From an uncultured Parabacteroides sp. (GTDB lineage Bacteria > Bacteroidota > Bacteroidia > Bacteroidales > Tannerellaceae), in NCBI RefSeq assembly GCF_902493135.1, contig NZ_CABUOD010000006.1, positions 74,655 through 138,654 of the forward strand: 64,000 nucleotides of DNA, written 5' to 3'. Below, piece by piece: positions 50,931 through 59,434 of this stretch; the first letter of the stretch is position 1; the number at the start of each line of letters is the position of its first letter. The notes under the pieces are model-generated. The model searched no databases and was not told where the DNA came from. It was given only the letters and a program-made list of their open reading frames with translations. The position numbers and the translations under genes are program-made.

Positions 50931-52502
50931 ATGAAAGTATTATTAGCCAATATACCACCATGGTTGCCATTTCAGCCATATTTAAGCATCCCTCTCTTAA
51001 CTGGGATACTTAAGAATGATGGAGTTGCAGTGAATCAAATAGATTTGAATGTGAATTTCTTTGATCAAATGCTTTCTCCTGAGGAATTGAAATGCCAATT
51101 AAACTGGTATAATGACGCTAAGTCAAATAGTGAATTCAGAAAACAGTTATTATGGGAGCTAAAAGATTATTTTATCCATGAAATCAATTCATTAAAAGAG
51201 AACGTTCGAAAATATGCCAATTATGAAGATCGAGAATTTGTACAAGATTCTTTTGAAAAAATAGAACTCGCATTAAAAATATTTTCTTTGAATTTTTGTG
51301 ATATAGAGTTGTCTATTGGTGATGTTAAATATCTATTTGATAGCTATAATATCGAAAAGATATTTCACTATGTATATAGCGAAAATAATATTTTTAGCTA
51401 TTATTTAAAAAAGTATCAATTAGAATCAATAATTAATTTTCAACCTGATTTAATTGGTTTTAGTGTAACGACTTCGGAACAATTAATACCTGCTTTATCT
51501 TTCAGTTTTGTTCTTAAACAGAATATGCCCAATATAAAGATTGTATTTGGAGGTAGCTATGTTTCACGTGTGCACAGAATCTTAAATAATTCTAATGACT
51601 TTAATAATTTAATTGACTTTATTTTACGTGGATATGCAGAGGAATCAATAGTTTCATTAGTATCCCTACTGGAACAAAATAAAGGATTAGAAAATGTAAA
51701 TGGGTTATCTTATAAACAAAATGGAAGAGTAATTACTAACTTTTATACAAAATTTCGTTTTGTAAAAAAAGTTCCTATTCCTAATTTTGATGACTTGCCT
51801 TTTGATAAATATTTTTCTCCTATAAGAAAATTGCCTATAGAATTGACAAAGGGATGTTATTGGGGCAAGTGCTCGTTTTGTGAATTAAAAGGACAAATAT
51901 ATACAGCAAAACAAGCTGATAATATATATAATGAATTAGAATACTTATTTAAGAAATATAAAGTTGAACACTTCTCCTTTGTGAGTGCTTCACCTTCTCC
52001 TAAGTTGCTATATGAAATAGCTAAGAAAATTATTATCAATAAACTGCCTATTACTTGGTCTAGTATGATTAGACCAGAGGCTTATATTGATTCTTCTTTT
52101 GCTAAAGTACTGTACGAAGGAGGAATGAGATTAGCAATGATTGGATTTGAATCGGGTTCTCAAAATATTCTTGATAAAATGGAAAAAGGGCTTAATATTT
52201 TAAATAATAAAAACATATTAAAGAGTCTTTATGATGCTAACATAAGTGTGCATGGCTATTTTATGTTTGGTTATGATGGAGAAGAAATACAAGATATTGA
52301 TAAAACATTAGAATTTATAAACACACATTTATCTTATATACAATCCATATCAATTTCATATTATACAGAAACTTGCTATCCCATAAATAGTTTGCAGATT
52401 TATAAACAGCTTAATTTGGATGCTAAAAAAAGAATGCAAGCAATTTTAAAAAGTCATCTTGACAAAAAAAATACAAATAATTATTTTATCAATCTTAATT
52501 AG
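50931..52502 (+). CDS. B12-binding-type radical SAM enzyme
   Basis: 523 residues. The N-terminus 'MKVLLANIPPWLPFQPYLSI' and 'PDLIGFSVTTSEQLIPAL' plus 'KIVFGGSYVSR' match the Rossmann-like cobalamin-binding domain of class B enzymes, although the strict DxHxxG motif is not obvious and a long helical insertion (about 55-165) is present. The radical SAM core has 'ELTKGCYWGKCSFCELKGQ' (Cys309, Cys314, Cys317, a C-x4-C-x2-C arrangement), then 'WSSMIRPEAYID' and 'MIGFESGSQNILDKM'. The 'SFCxLKGQ' phrase recalls RiPP-maturation enzymes. Substrate unknown; the adjacent 55-aa protein is a candidate. Confidence 0.82.
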   Translation: MKVLLANIPPWLPFQPYLSIPLLTGILKNDGVAVNQIDLNVNFFDQMLSPEELKCQLNWYNDAKSNSEFRKQLLWELKDYFIHEINSLKENVRKYANYEDREFVQDSFEKIELALKIFSLNFCDIELSIGDVKYLFDSYNIEKIFHYVYSENNIFSYYLKKYQLESIINFQPDLIGFSVTTSEQLIPALSFSFVLKQNMPNIKIVFGGSYVSRVHRILNNSNDFNNLIDFILRGYAEESIVSLVSLLEQNKGLENVNGLSYKQNGRVITNFYTKFRFVKKVPIPNFDDLPFDKYFSPIRKLPIELTKGCYWGKCSFCELKGQIYTAKQADNIYNELEYLFKKYKVEHFSFVSASPSPKLLYEIAKKIIINKLPITWSSMIRPEAYIDSSFAKVLYEGGMRLAMIGFESGSQNILDKMEKGLNILNNKNILKSLYDANISVHGYFMFGYDGEEIQDIDKTLEFINTHLSYIQSISISYYTETCYPINSLQIYKQLNLDAKKRMQAILKSHLDKKNTNNYFINLN

Positions 52503-52510
52503 AATGACTT

Positions 52511-53785
52511 ATGGATGAAACAATACAAAAATATATCAATGAATTCACTGAATTTTGGAGAATTAAATCTGATGAGCATGACTTTTGGAAAGCTTTAGCC
52601 ATTAGCTATATTGAGCAGGATTTTAAAATGGATAAAGCACACAAATTTATAACACAGATATCTTTTTATCCTAAATTGATAGAGACTCTTGTTCGTGTGT
52701 TAAAGAAAATGAAGGAGGAGAAGAAAGTGGAAATTAATTTAGAAATAACTTTCTTTTCAACACTATTACCTCGACATTATTGGAATTTTCCTGTAATGTA
52801 TAAAAATAACAATGATATTCATTCCATTGCAGTTGATTTTTTGGACGACTATAGAGCTCAAATTCATAATTGCATTCAAGAAAATGGAGAAATATCGGTT
52901 AATATAAAAAGAATTTTATTTTTAGCACAAGATAGTTCAATAAAAACATATAAAGGAGAAAGTCGATTGTTTCTTTATAAGGAATTTGAAAAAGACTTTC
53001 ATTATTACTGTCCGGAAAAAGCAATTAAAAGAAAGTGGAAAGAAATAATTGCAGAGAAGCAAGAAAAACTTACGAGTTTGGAGGAGTATTTATTTGATAT
53101 GGATACAGCTACGCTGATTGGAAATATAAAAAATGAAGATCCTTCTAAACAAAGATGGCAAGATGAATACCTTTATCTTTTAACAAATAAACAAAAGAAG
53201 GGGCGATTATCTGTAGGTGATTATTATATAAATCAATTGCATAGTAAAGATACAGAGGAAAATGCTAGATATATAGTTGTATGTAATAAACTTGCAATGG
53301 AACGGGGGACTCTTAGAAAAAAAGGATATTGTTTGGAAGAAAATTTGCCTTCGATATCGCCAGATTTGTCATATATAAAAATAACAACAAAGGAAACAGA
53401 TGGTAACCCAATATCCACCTCATATATCCTAGATACATATATGGATATTAAGCAAGGAATTGTAAAACTTCAAGTAATTAAAGATGATGAAAAGGCTAAA
53501 GTTATGTCTGAAGCTATACATAAAATTATCGGCTTATCAATGCCCATAAAAAATAAATATACCCATCCCAAGAGAAAGAGTGAAAATATAGATAGAAATC
53601 AAGCTATTAAAATTTTAAATGATTGGAAAAAGACTCTTCCAGGTGCAAGTGGAGTAGTAGAAACGGTGTTAAAACTTATCGAAAAGCCGAAATATAGTGC
53701 TGAATTAATTAAAATTGTAAATGGTTCACAAGGTTCTTATGAGTTAGTAGCATCACAACTAAAAAATATAGAGAATAAATTATGA
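52511..53785 (+). CDS. Unknown 424-residue protein of the cargo operon
   Basis: No family recognised. The N-terminal half is helical and Lys/Glu-rich with many aromatic residues ('FTEFWRIKSDEHDFWKALAI', 'LLPRHYWNFPVMYK'). About 200-300 contains 'RWQDEYLYLLTNKQKKG', and the last 70 residues form helices ('AIKILNDWKKTLPGASGVVE'). No signal peptide and no membrane segment, so it is cytoplasmic. It lies between the radical SAM enzyme (8 nt upstream) and a small membrane protein (overlap 4 nt), so it should function with the transporter or the modification enzyme. A peptide-recognition or partner-protein role is possible but not shown. Confidence 0.7.
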   Translation: MDETIQKYINEFTEFWRIKSDEHDFWKALAISYIEQDFKMDKAHKFITQISFYPKLIETLVRVLKKMKEEKKVEINLEITFFSTLLPRHYWNFPVMYKNNNDIHSIAVDFLDDYRAQIHNCIQENGEISVNIKRILFLAQDSSIKTYKGESRLFLYKEFEKDFHYYCPEKAIKRKWKEIIAEKQEKLTSLEEYLFDMDTATLIGNIKNEDPSKQRWQDEYLYLLTNKQKKGRLSVGDYYINQLHSKDTEENARYIVVCNKLAMERGTLRKKGYCLEENLPSISPDLSYIKITTKETDGNPISTSYILDTYMDIKQGIVKLQVIKDDEKAKVMSEAIHKIIGLSMPIKNKYTHPKRKSENIDRNQAIKILNDWKKTLPGASGVVETVLKLIEKPKYSAELIKIVNGSQGSYELVASQLKNIENKL

Positions 53786-54165
53786 AATGGAGTGTATCAA
53801 AATTAGAGGAAAGAATATATCCTCGAGTATTTAATAAGAGGTATTATAGAATATGGGATCTTTTATCAATCATTCTTATCTCAATATACACTAACAAGTT
53901 GGCGGGAGAGAATATCAATATCCATTTTAATGCGGATTATATTAAAATATTTAAGTATATACTCTCTGCATATTGTATCATCAGTTTTGTTCTATTGTAT
54001 TATTATTTATTAGATTTAGACAAAGATATTCAAGACAGGATCTCAAAGAACTATATTGATAATTATGACTCAACATTTAAAACTCATCTTTCTCATGATA
54101 GAATCAAGATAAGATTTTATTTAATATCAATTTTTGTATCATTATTTATATTTTGGTGTGTTTAA
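53782..54165 (+). CDS. Small membrane protein of the cargo operon
   Basis: 127 residues with about three membrane segments: 'IWDLLSIILISIYTN' (about 24-38), 'YILSAYCIISFVLLYYYLL' (about 58-76) and 'IRFYLISIFVSLFIFWCV' (about 110-127). The loops are charged. It overlaps the 424-residue gene by 4 nt and precedes the LivH-like permease by 15 nt. It could be an accessory subunit that ties the unknown protein to the transporter. Function unknown. Confidence 0.65.
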   Translation: MKWSVSKLEERIYPRVFNKRYYRIWDLLSIILISIYTNKLAGENINIHFNADYIKIFKYILSAYCIISFVLLYYYLLDLDKDIQDRISKNYIDNYDSTFKTHLSHDRIKIRFYLISIFVSLFIFWCV

Positions 54166-54180
54166 TAATATAGTTTAGTT

Positions 54181-55053
54181 ATGCAGATAATTGTTAATAT
54201 AATTCTTACAATGATGATTTATTTATTAATTGCATATTCTTTTTCTATAATATATGCAACTACTAAATTTTTTCATATTGCTCATGCTATAACTATAACA
54301 ATGGCAGCATATTTTACATATTATTTTTCGAAAAATTTATTTGTACCGCTTTATTTAGCTATGATTCTATCTGCAATTTTCTCAACTTTCTTTGGGGTAT
54401 TATCCCATATATTTATATATAAACCTTTGAGAGAGAAAAATGCTACTTCAATGGTTTTATTAATGGTTTCTTTAGGACTATATATTATCTTCCAGAATAT
54501 TATTTCGTTGATTTGTGGTGATAGTACAAAGAGCTTTAGATTGGAAAAAATTATAGCAGGTCACGAATTATGGGATGCCCGTATTACAAATATTCAAATA
54601 ATTACAGTATTATTGGTTGGAATAATAATTAGTGGTGGTGTGTATTTTCATAAATATAGCAAAATAGGAAGAAATATTAGAGCAGTTTCAAGTAATTCAG
54701 AATTAAGTGATATTTTGGGTATAAACTCAAACGCTATTATTTTGTGGGCATTTGGGATAGGTTCGTTTTTAGCAGCAATTGCAGGTATTTTAGTGGCATG
54801 TGATACAGATATGGTTCCATCGATGGGATTTAATTTATTGCTATATGGAGTGGTTGCTATGATCATTGGAGGGATAGGAAGTGTATGGGGATTGGTGGGA
54901 GGATCGTTTTTATTAGCGGCAGCTCAACATATTTCTTCATATTATATTGGTAGTCAATGGATGGATGCTATAGCATATATAATTTTGATTATATTCTTAT
55001 TATGTAAGCCATTAGGTATTAGTGGTAAACGTTTAAAAAAGATTGAGATATAG
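54181..55053 (+). CDS. ABC transporter permease, LivH-like
   Basis: 290 residues with about eight hydrophobic segments. Family phrases are 'YSFSIIYATTKFFHIAHAIT' (the LivH N-terminal 'Y-x-x-x-x-x-T-x-F-F-x-x-A-H' region), 'IGRNIRAVSSNSELSDILGI' (the cytoplasmic coupling region) and 'MIIGGIGSVWGLVGGSF' (the conserved near-C-terminal motif). It pairs with the LivM-like permease 2 nt downstream and receives substrate from the lipoprotein receptor. The coding sequence is very AT-rich. Confidence 0.88.
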   Translation: MQIIVNIILTMMIYLLIAYSFSIIYATTKFFHIAHAITITMAAYFTYYFSKNLFVPLYLAMILSAIFSTFFGVLSHIFIYKPLREKNATSMVLLMVSLGLYIIFQNIISLICGDSTKSFRLEKIIAGHELWDARITNIQIITVLLVGIIISGGVYFHKYSKIGRNIRAVSSNSELSDILGINSNAIILWAFGIGSFLAAIAGILVACDTDMVPSMGFNLLLYGVVAMIIGGIGSVWGLVGGSFLLAAAQHISSYYIGSQWMDAIAYIILIIFLLCKPLGISGKRLKKIEI

Positions 55054-55055
55054 TT

Positions 55056-55928
55056 ATGGAATATATATTACATTTATTAATCTTAATTGCCATTTACATT
55101 ATGTTATCCCAAAGTCTAAGTTTATCAGCGGGGTTTGGGGGGTTAGTATCTTTGGCACATGCTGGATTTTATGGAATTGGTGCATATACTGCTGCTATTT
55201 TATCTGTAGTTTTTCAAATTCCATTCGGCATTATAATAATTATAGCTTTAATTTTAAATGGATTAATAGCTGTAGCAGTTGCTTCTATAGCATTAAGAAC
55301 AGTAGAAGATTATTTTATTATTTGTACTTTAGGAATCCAAGTAGTTGTTTTTTCAATTATGAATAATTGGATTTCAGTGACTAATGGACCTTTGGGTATT
55401 CCAGGAATACCAATATTAACTGTATTCGGAATTTCGTTTGCTAATAAAATCACCTTTTTATTACTCACTTTATTTTTTACTATTTTGATTTACTTTTTAT
55501 TGAAATATGCAACTCATTCAGCATTTGGAAAAACATTGCTTAGTTTAAGTGAGGATGAAATTTTCACATCATCGCTTGGTAAAAATGTTTATTTAACAAA
55601 ATTAACAGCTTTTGCTCTTAGTGGAATGTTAGCTGCTATTCCAGGAGTATTATATGCTTATTATATTTCTTATATTGATCCTAGTAGTTTCACAGTGAAT
55701 GAATCCATTTTCATTTTGTCAATTGTCATTTTAGGAGGGATGAAGAACTTTAAGGGATGTATTTATGCTTCGGCGTTTTTAATTATTTTGCCTGAAATAT
55801 TAAGATTTATTGGCTTCCCTAATTCTATAGCCGCTAATTTAAAGCAAATTATCTATGGTATTGCTCTAATTGGAATGATGTATAGATATTGTTTTTTAAT
55901 GAATAGAGCAAATGCTCAAAATCAATAG
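55056..55928 (+). CDS. ABC transporter permease, LivM-like
   Basis: 290 residues, mostly hydrophobic. Typical LivM phrases: 'SLSLSAGFGGLVSLAHAGFY' followed by 'GIGAYTAA', 'GPLGIPGIPI' in a periplasmic loop, 'AFGKTLLSLSEDEIFTSSLG' (coupling region), and 'SIVILGGMKNFKGCIYAS'. It completes a five-component importer (two ATPases, two permeases, receptor). It ends 114 nt before the convergent GTPase gene, in a region with a perfect 17-bp hairpin. Confidence 0.88.
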   Translation: MEYILHLLILIAIYIMLSQSLSLSAGFGGLVSLAHAGFYGIGAYTAAILSVVFQIPFGIIIIIALILNGLIAVAVASIALRTVEDYFIICTLGIQVVVFSIMNNWISVTNGPLGIPGIPILTVFGISFANKITFLLLTLFFTILIYFLLKYATHSAFGKTLLSLSEDEIFTSSLGKNVYLTKLTAFALSGMLAAIPGVLYAYYISYIDPSSFTVNESIFILSIVILGGMKNFKGCIYASAFLIILPEILRFIGFPNSIAANLKQIIYGIALIGMMYRYCFLMNRANAQNQ

Positions 55929-55980
55929 ACTGGAACTGGTGAACTTTAGTGAGTAGCGAATGTATTTAACGCAATAAAAT

Positions 55981-56036
55981 AATAATATGTAGCATACTAT
56001 ATAATATTTATAGCATATCGTATGCTACATATTATT
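55981..56036. terminator. Bidirectional terminator between cargo operon and GTPase
   Basis: Perfect 17-bp inverted repeat: 55981-55997 and 56020-56036, with a 22-nt loop. The two genes converge here, and both sides are A/T-rich, so the hairpin can end transcription from either side. Confidence 0.75.
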
Positions 56037-56042
56037 TATTTG

Positions 56043-57206
56043 TTAATCTTTTGATTGCTCTTCTTTATATTGGGCTTTTGCTTTGTTTGTTTCCGCCTTA
56101 AATTTTTTCGCAAGAGCTTTAATTTCTTCTTTGGTTGGATTCAAATTCTTATTCTTAATCAATTCATTAAAAATGAGTCCTATCGTATAAGTAAAACTAA
56201 AAGCTATAGCAGGTCCAAGCAATTGTTTGACGAAAGGAAAGATCGAGGAAAGGTTTAAGAATACTGTATTTCCTGCAAATCCCAATCCAATAGTACTTAA
56301 AAGTCCGGCTGCAATAGATTTTGTTATTTTAACTCCCTGAATATTTCCTATATGAATTATCATACCAACTTGAACAGGAGCGATAAGAAATGAATCAATT
56401 AGAGGAATAGGCTGAAGGCAGATAGCAGCGGCCGCACCAGCATAATATTTTATTATAGCTTTAGCCTTCTCTTCCAAAGATATAGCATTTCGATCCAGTA
56501 TCAAAGACAGAATTTCTGGAAGTCTATCATTAATAGCTTTTTTAATATTATCGACGCCATATTTCGGATCACTTTGAAATTCTCCCGCACAAAAAGGGAA
56601 AATTAGCTTCGCATATTTATATTGACTAAATACAGGAATTGTAGATAAATAATCTAAATAGCTTTTTATAAATGCCTCTTTAGCTGATGATGGATTATCC
56701 AAATTTAATTTAGGAGGAAGAGGTTCTTTACTTGGTTTTGCACAATCAATTTTGTTTATGACAATTAATACAGGAATGTTAGACAATAATTTTTCAGCGT
56801 TCCATTTATTCAGAAATTTTTCTTCTAACTCCAAGGCTTTATCATTACAAGCTAAGACCATAATGAGCAGATGAGCATCTGAAGCAATTTTATTAATATT
56901 TTCCATATAGTCCATGTTATCAATATTTGGAGAATTAGCTTCTCCAAAGCCAGGTACATCAACTATAATCATATCACCCATTTCTGTAGCGAATATAATT
57001 TCTTCATTCTTTTTTGTACAAGGTTTTGCATCTTCAGCTACTGGGCACAAATAATAATCGGTAATTGCATTTATTACAGAACTTTTCCCAACGCCTGTTT
57101 TCCCTGCCATCACAATTTTGAGCTTGGGAGTTGATTTATTAACATTTTTCCATAGCTCGTCCATTTTCTTCTCATCAAGTTCAATGTTTTCCATAAGTAT
57201 ATCCAA
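56043..57206 (-). CDS. GTPase with C-terminal hydrophobic domain
   Basis: 387 residues on the minus strand. G1 'VMAGKTGVGKSSVINAI' (about 32-48), G3 'IIVDVPGFGEAN' (about 80-91), G4 'LIVINKIDC' (about 147-155): an Era/YcjX-like or dynamin-distant GTPase of the TRAFAC class. From about 255 there are hydrophobic segments ('YYAGAAAAICLQPIPLIDSF', 'SIAAGLLSTIGLGFAGNTVF', 'IAFSFTYTIGLIF') and a basic, lysine-rich C-terminus. The layout resembles DUF697-type membrane-associated GTPases, some of which occur in defence and membrane-remodelling contexts. It is on its own promoter, facing the transporter operon. Confidence 0.8.
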   Translation of the reverse strand: MDILMENIELDEKKMDELWKNVNKSTPKLKIVMAGKTGVGKSSVINAITDYYLCPVAEDAKPCTKKNEEIIFATEMGDMIIVDVPGFGEANSPNIDNMDYMENINKIASDAHLLIMVLACNDKALELEEKFLNKWNAEKLLSNIPVLIVINKIDCAKPSKEPLPPKLNLDNPSSAKEAFIKSYLDYLSTIPVFSQYKYAKLIFPFCAGEFQSDPKYGVDNIKKAINDRLPEILSLILDRNAISLEEKAKAIIKYYAGAAAAICLQPIPLIDSFLIAPVQVGMIIHIGNIQGVKITKSIAAGLLSTIGLGFAGNTVFLNLSSIFPFVKQLLGPAIAFSFTYTIGLIFNELIKNKNLNPTKEEIKALAKKFKAETNKAKAQYKEEQSKD

Positions 57207-57280
57207 TTTATTAGTTAGTAGTACTATTTTATTATAAGAAAATCTTTCTATTTGTTGGTTTTCAACAATTTAGGCTTTCC

Positions 57281-57297
57281 TTGCAAAGATAGTAACT
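57281..57297 (-). repeat. 17-nt inverted repeat, right copy (cargo boundary) with GTPase promoter core
   Basis: TTGCAAAGATAGTAACT on the plus strand, the exact reverse complement of 48298-48314. Read on the minus strand it holds TATCTTTG (57284-57291), a -7 element 78 nt before the GTPase start. No clean -33 is visible. Confidence 0.65.
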
Positions 57298-57407
57298 CTA
57301 TTTTATAAATAAATGGATTTAACTGAATATTATTGGTAAAAAAACAACAATCAACATTTTTACAGTCGGATAACTATTCTGCGGATATAATCTAAATATA
57401 TCCAAAG

Positions 57408-57842
57408 ATGAAACTTTTGCTGAAACGAAAATTCAAGGGGCCGGATTATACTATCGGCGACCTTTTTATCGACGGGAAGTTCTTTTGCAATACGCTGGAA
57501 GATACCGTCCGCATTTTACCTCTGCTTTGTTTTGATACGGCGCAAGGTATCAAATGCCGGTGCAAAGAGAAGGAATATGCCCGCACCGCTATTCCCGCTG
57601 GGTGTTATAAAGTGAGTATGACACGTAGCCCACGCTTTAAACGGGTATTACCTTACCTGCACGATGTACCGCACTTTTTGGGTGTTTTAATCCATCCGGG
57701 AAACGATGCGGAAGATACAGAGGGTTGCATATTGGTAGGTAAGAACAGTGTAAAGGGGAAAGTCCTGGAATCCCGTGCCACTTCTGACAAGTTGAATGAG
57801 ATTTTAAGCCGGGAGAAGGAAATTACTATCACTATTGAGTAA
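57408..57842 (+). CDS. DUF5675-like protein
   Basis: 144 residues. It contains 'GVLIHPGNDAEDTEGCILVG' (about 100-119): a His and a G-C-I pattern that resembles L,D-transpeptidase-type H...GC active sites and is typical of DUF5675 proteins common in Bacteroidetes phages and ICEs. Beta-rich throughout. Overlaps the large terminase start by one base. It probably acts on the cell wall during lysis or entry, but activity is unproven. Confidence 0.65.
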   Translation: MKLLLKRKFKGPDYTIGDLFIDGKFFCNTLEDTVRILPLLCFDTAQGIKCRCKEKEYARTAIPAGCYKVSMTRSPRFKRVLPYLHDVPHFLGVLIHPGNDAEDTEGCILVGKNSVKGKVLESRATSDKLNEILSREKEITITIE

Positions 57843-59428
57843 TGGGGAAAAGCCGGAAATTAAAGGCTCCTGAACAGCTTCACATTGACTTTTGCCCGTC
57901 CCCCAAGCAATACGAACTCTGGAAGCTGTTGCAACCGGAGTGTCCATTGTGCGGGGGCACTATCCGGCAACAACTGATTGGTTACGATATAAACCATAAC
58001 CCGCAATACAAGCCGTTTTGTTACCAATGTAACAATATGAATGTTCCTCAGCTTGTGCTGGGTGGCGGAGCCGCAGGCGGTGGTAAATCGTACATCGGTA
58101 GTGTCTGGATTGTGAGTAGTTGCCTCCGGTTTGAAAATATTCGAGCCGTGGTTGGTCGTAAAACGCTGAAATCGCTGAAGGAATCGACGTGGAATACTAT
58201 CCGGATGATTATCAAGAAATGGGGGCTGGTGGAGGATGTTCATTACAGGGTGAATAACATTGAGGGGACACTGACATTTTGGAATGACTCAGTGATTATA
58301 ATGAAAGAACTCGCTGACATTCCCAGTGACCCCAATTTTGAAAGGTTCGGTTCTTCGGAATACACTATTGGATTTATCGACGAGGTGAGTGAAATCTCGC
58401 AACGTGCCGTGGAAGTCTTGTTTTCCCGTTTACGCTGGCGGACACACGAAACGTTCATGGTATCTAAATTACTACTGACGACCAATCCTACGACAAACTG
58501 GGTGCGTAGCCGATTCGTGCAGGACGACAACGGGGATAAGGCGATTCTTCGGGAAGGTGAGTTTTATGTGCCTTTCAGTGTGTTCGACAATCCGGACATC
58601 GCTTTCCGACAGACCTACGAGGCTGCCCTGAATAAGATTTCAGACCAAGCGACGAAAGAAAGACTATTGTATGGGAACTGGGATTTCGTGGAGTCGAACG
58701 ATATGGCTGTTTACAACAAGTTTGACGGCGTTAAACATTTGATTGCCGGTTTAAAAGAACGTGTGTACGATCCGACCAAACCTTTGATTACCGTATGGGA
58801 CTTCAATGTAGCACCGCAGATGTCCGTGTTGCTTGCACAAATCGATTACGAAAAGAAGAAGGTGTACATCCTGGAGGAGGTATTGGGCAAACCACAGGAT
58901 AAGGAAAATAACACTCCTGCACTGGCCCGACGGATGCAACAAAAACTATATCGGGAAAAACATATCGGCGGAGTGGACGTAACAGGTGATCCTTCGGGAT
59001 TGCAACGTTCTACGGCCACAGAGGACGGTATTAATAACTACACGGTTATTCTCGATACTTTGGGTAAAGGCGTTCTTCGTCCGAAGCTAAAGTTACTTAA
59101 AAAGCAACCCCCGCAAGTGATTCGTTGCGGATTTGTCAATGAGGTATTTACAGGATATAACGGATGGACGGTAGAAATAGACCTGAAATGCCGGAAACTG
59201 ACCGAGGATATGATTTACCAACAGAAAAATGAAGACGGCACTAAGGCGAAGCATAAGGTAACAGATGCGAAGACCGGGATGAAGTTCGAGAAATACGGTC
59301 ATCTGTCGGACTGCCTGGATTATCTGCTATGTTATTATCTCCGGGATAGCTGGTATAAGTATAAAAGCGGCGATAATAACAGTTCAGTGGTTACTACCGC
59401 CGTAATTCAAGAAGGATTTAATTATTAA
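57842..59428 (+). CDS. terL: Terminase large subunit
   Basis: 528 residues. The ATPase domain has Walker A 'LGGGAAGGGKSYIGSVW' (about 75-91), an adenine-binding arginine region 'AVVGRKTLKSLKES', and Walker B 'TIGFIDEVSEISQRAVEV' (about 176-193). Coupling motif: 'LLLTTNPTTNW'. The nuclease domain (about 310-510) has 'ITVWDFNVAPQMSVLLAQ' and 'YGHLSDCLDYLLCYY' with acidic residues. An unusual N-terminal insertion has two CxxC pairs ('CPLCGG' and 'CYQCNN', about 39-62), probably zinc-binding. It pumps DNA into capsids together with the small subunit at 46009-46497. Confidence 0.9.
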   Translation: MGKSRKLKAPEQLHIDFCPSPKQYELWKLLQPECPLCGGTIRQQLIGYDINHNPQYKPFCYQCNNMNVPQLVLGGGAAGGGKSYIGSVWIVSSCLRFENIRAVVGRKTLKSLKESTWNTIRMIIKKWGLVEDVHYRVNNIEGTLTFWNDSVIIMKELADIPSDPNFERFGSSEYTIGFIDEVSEISQRAVEVLFSRLRWRTHETFMVSKLLLTTNPTTNWVRSRFVQDDNGDKAILREGEFYVPFSVFDNPDIAFRQTYEAALNKISDQATKERLLYGNWDFVESNDMAVYNKFDGVKHLIAGLKERVYDPTKPLITVWDFNVAPQMSVLLAQIDYEKKKVYILEEVLGKPQDKENNTPALARRMQQKLYREKHIGGVDVTGDPSGLQRSTATEDGINNYTVILDTLGKGVLRPKLKLLKKQPPQVIRCGFVNEVFTGYNGWTVEIDLKCRKLTEDMIYQQKNEDGTKAKHKVTDAKTGMKFEKYGHLSDCLDYLLCYYLRDSWYKYKSGDNNSSVVTTAVIQEGFNY

Positions 59429-59434
59429 ACGAAT

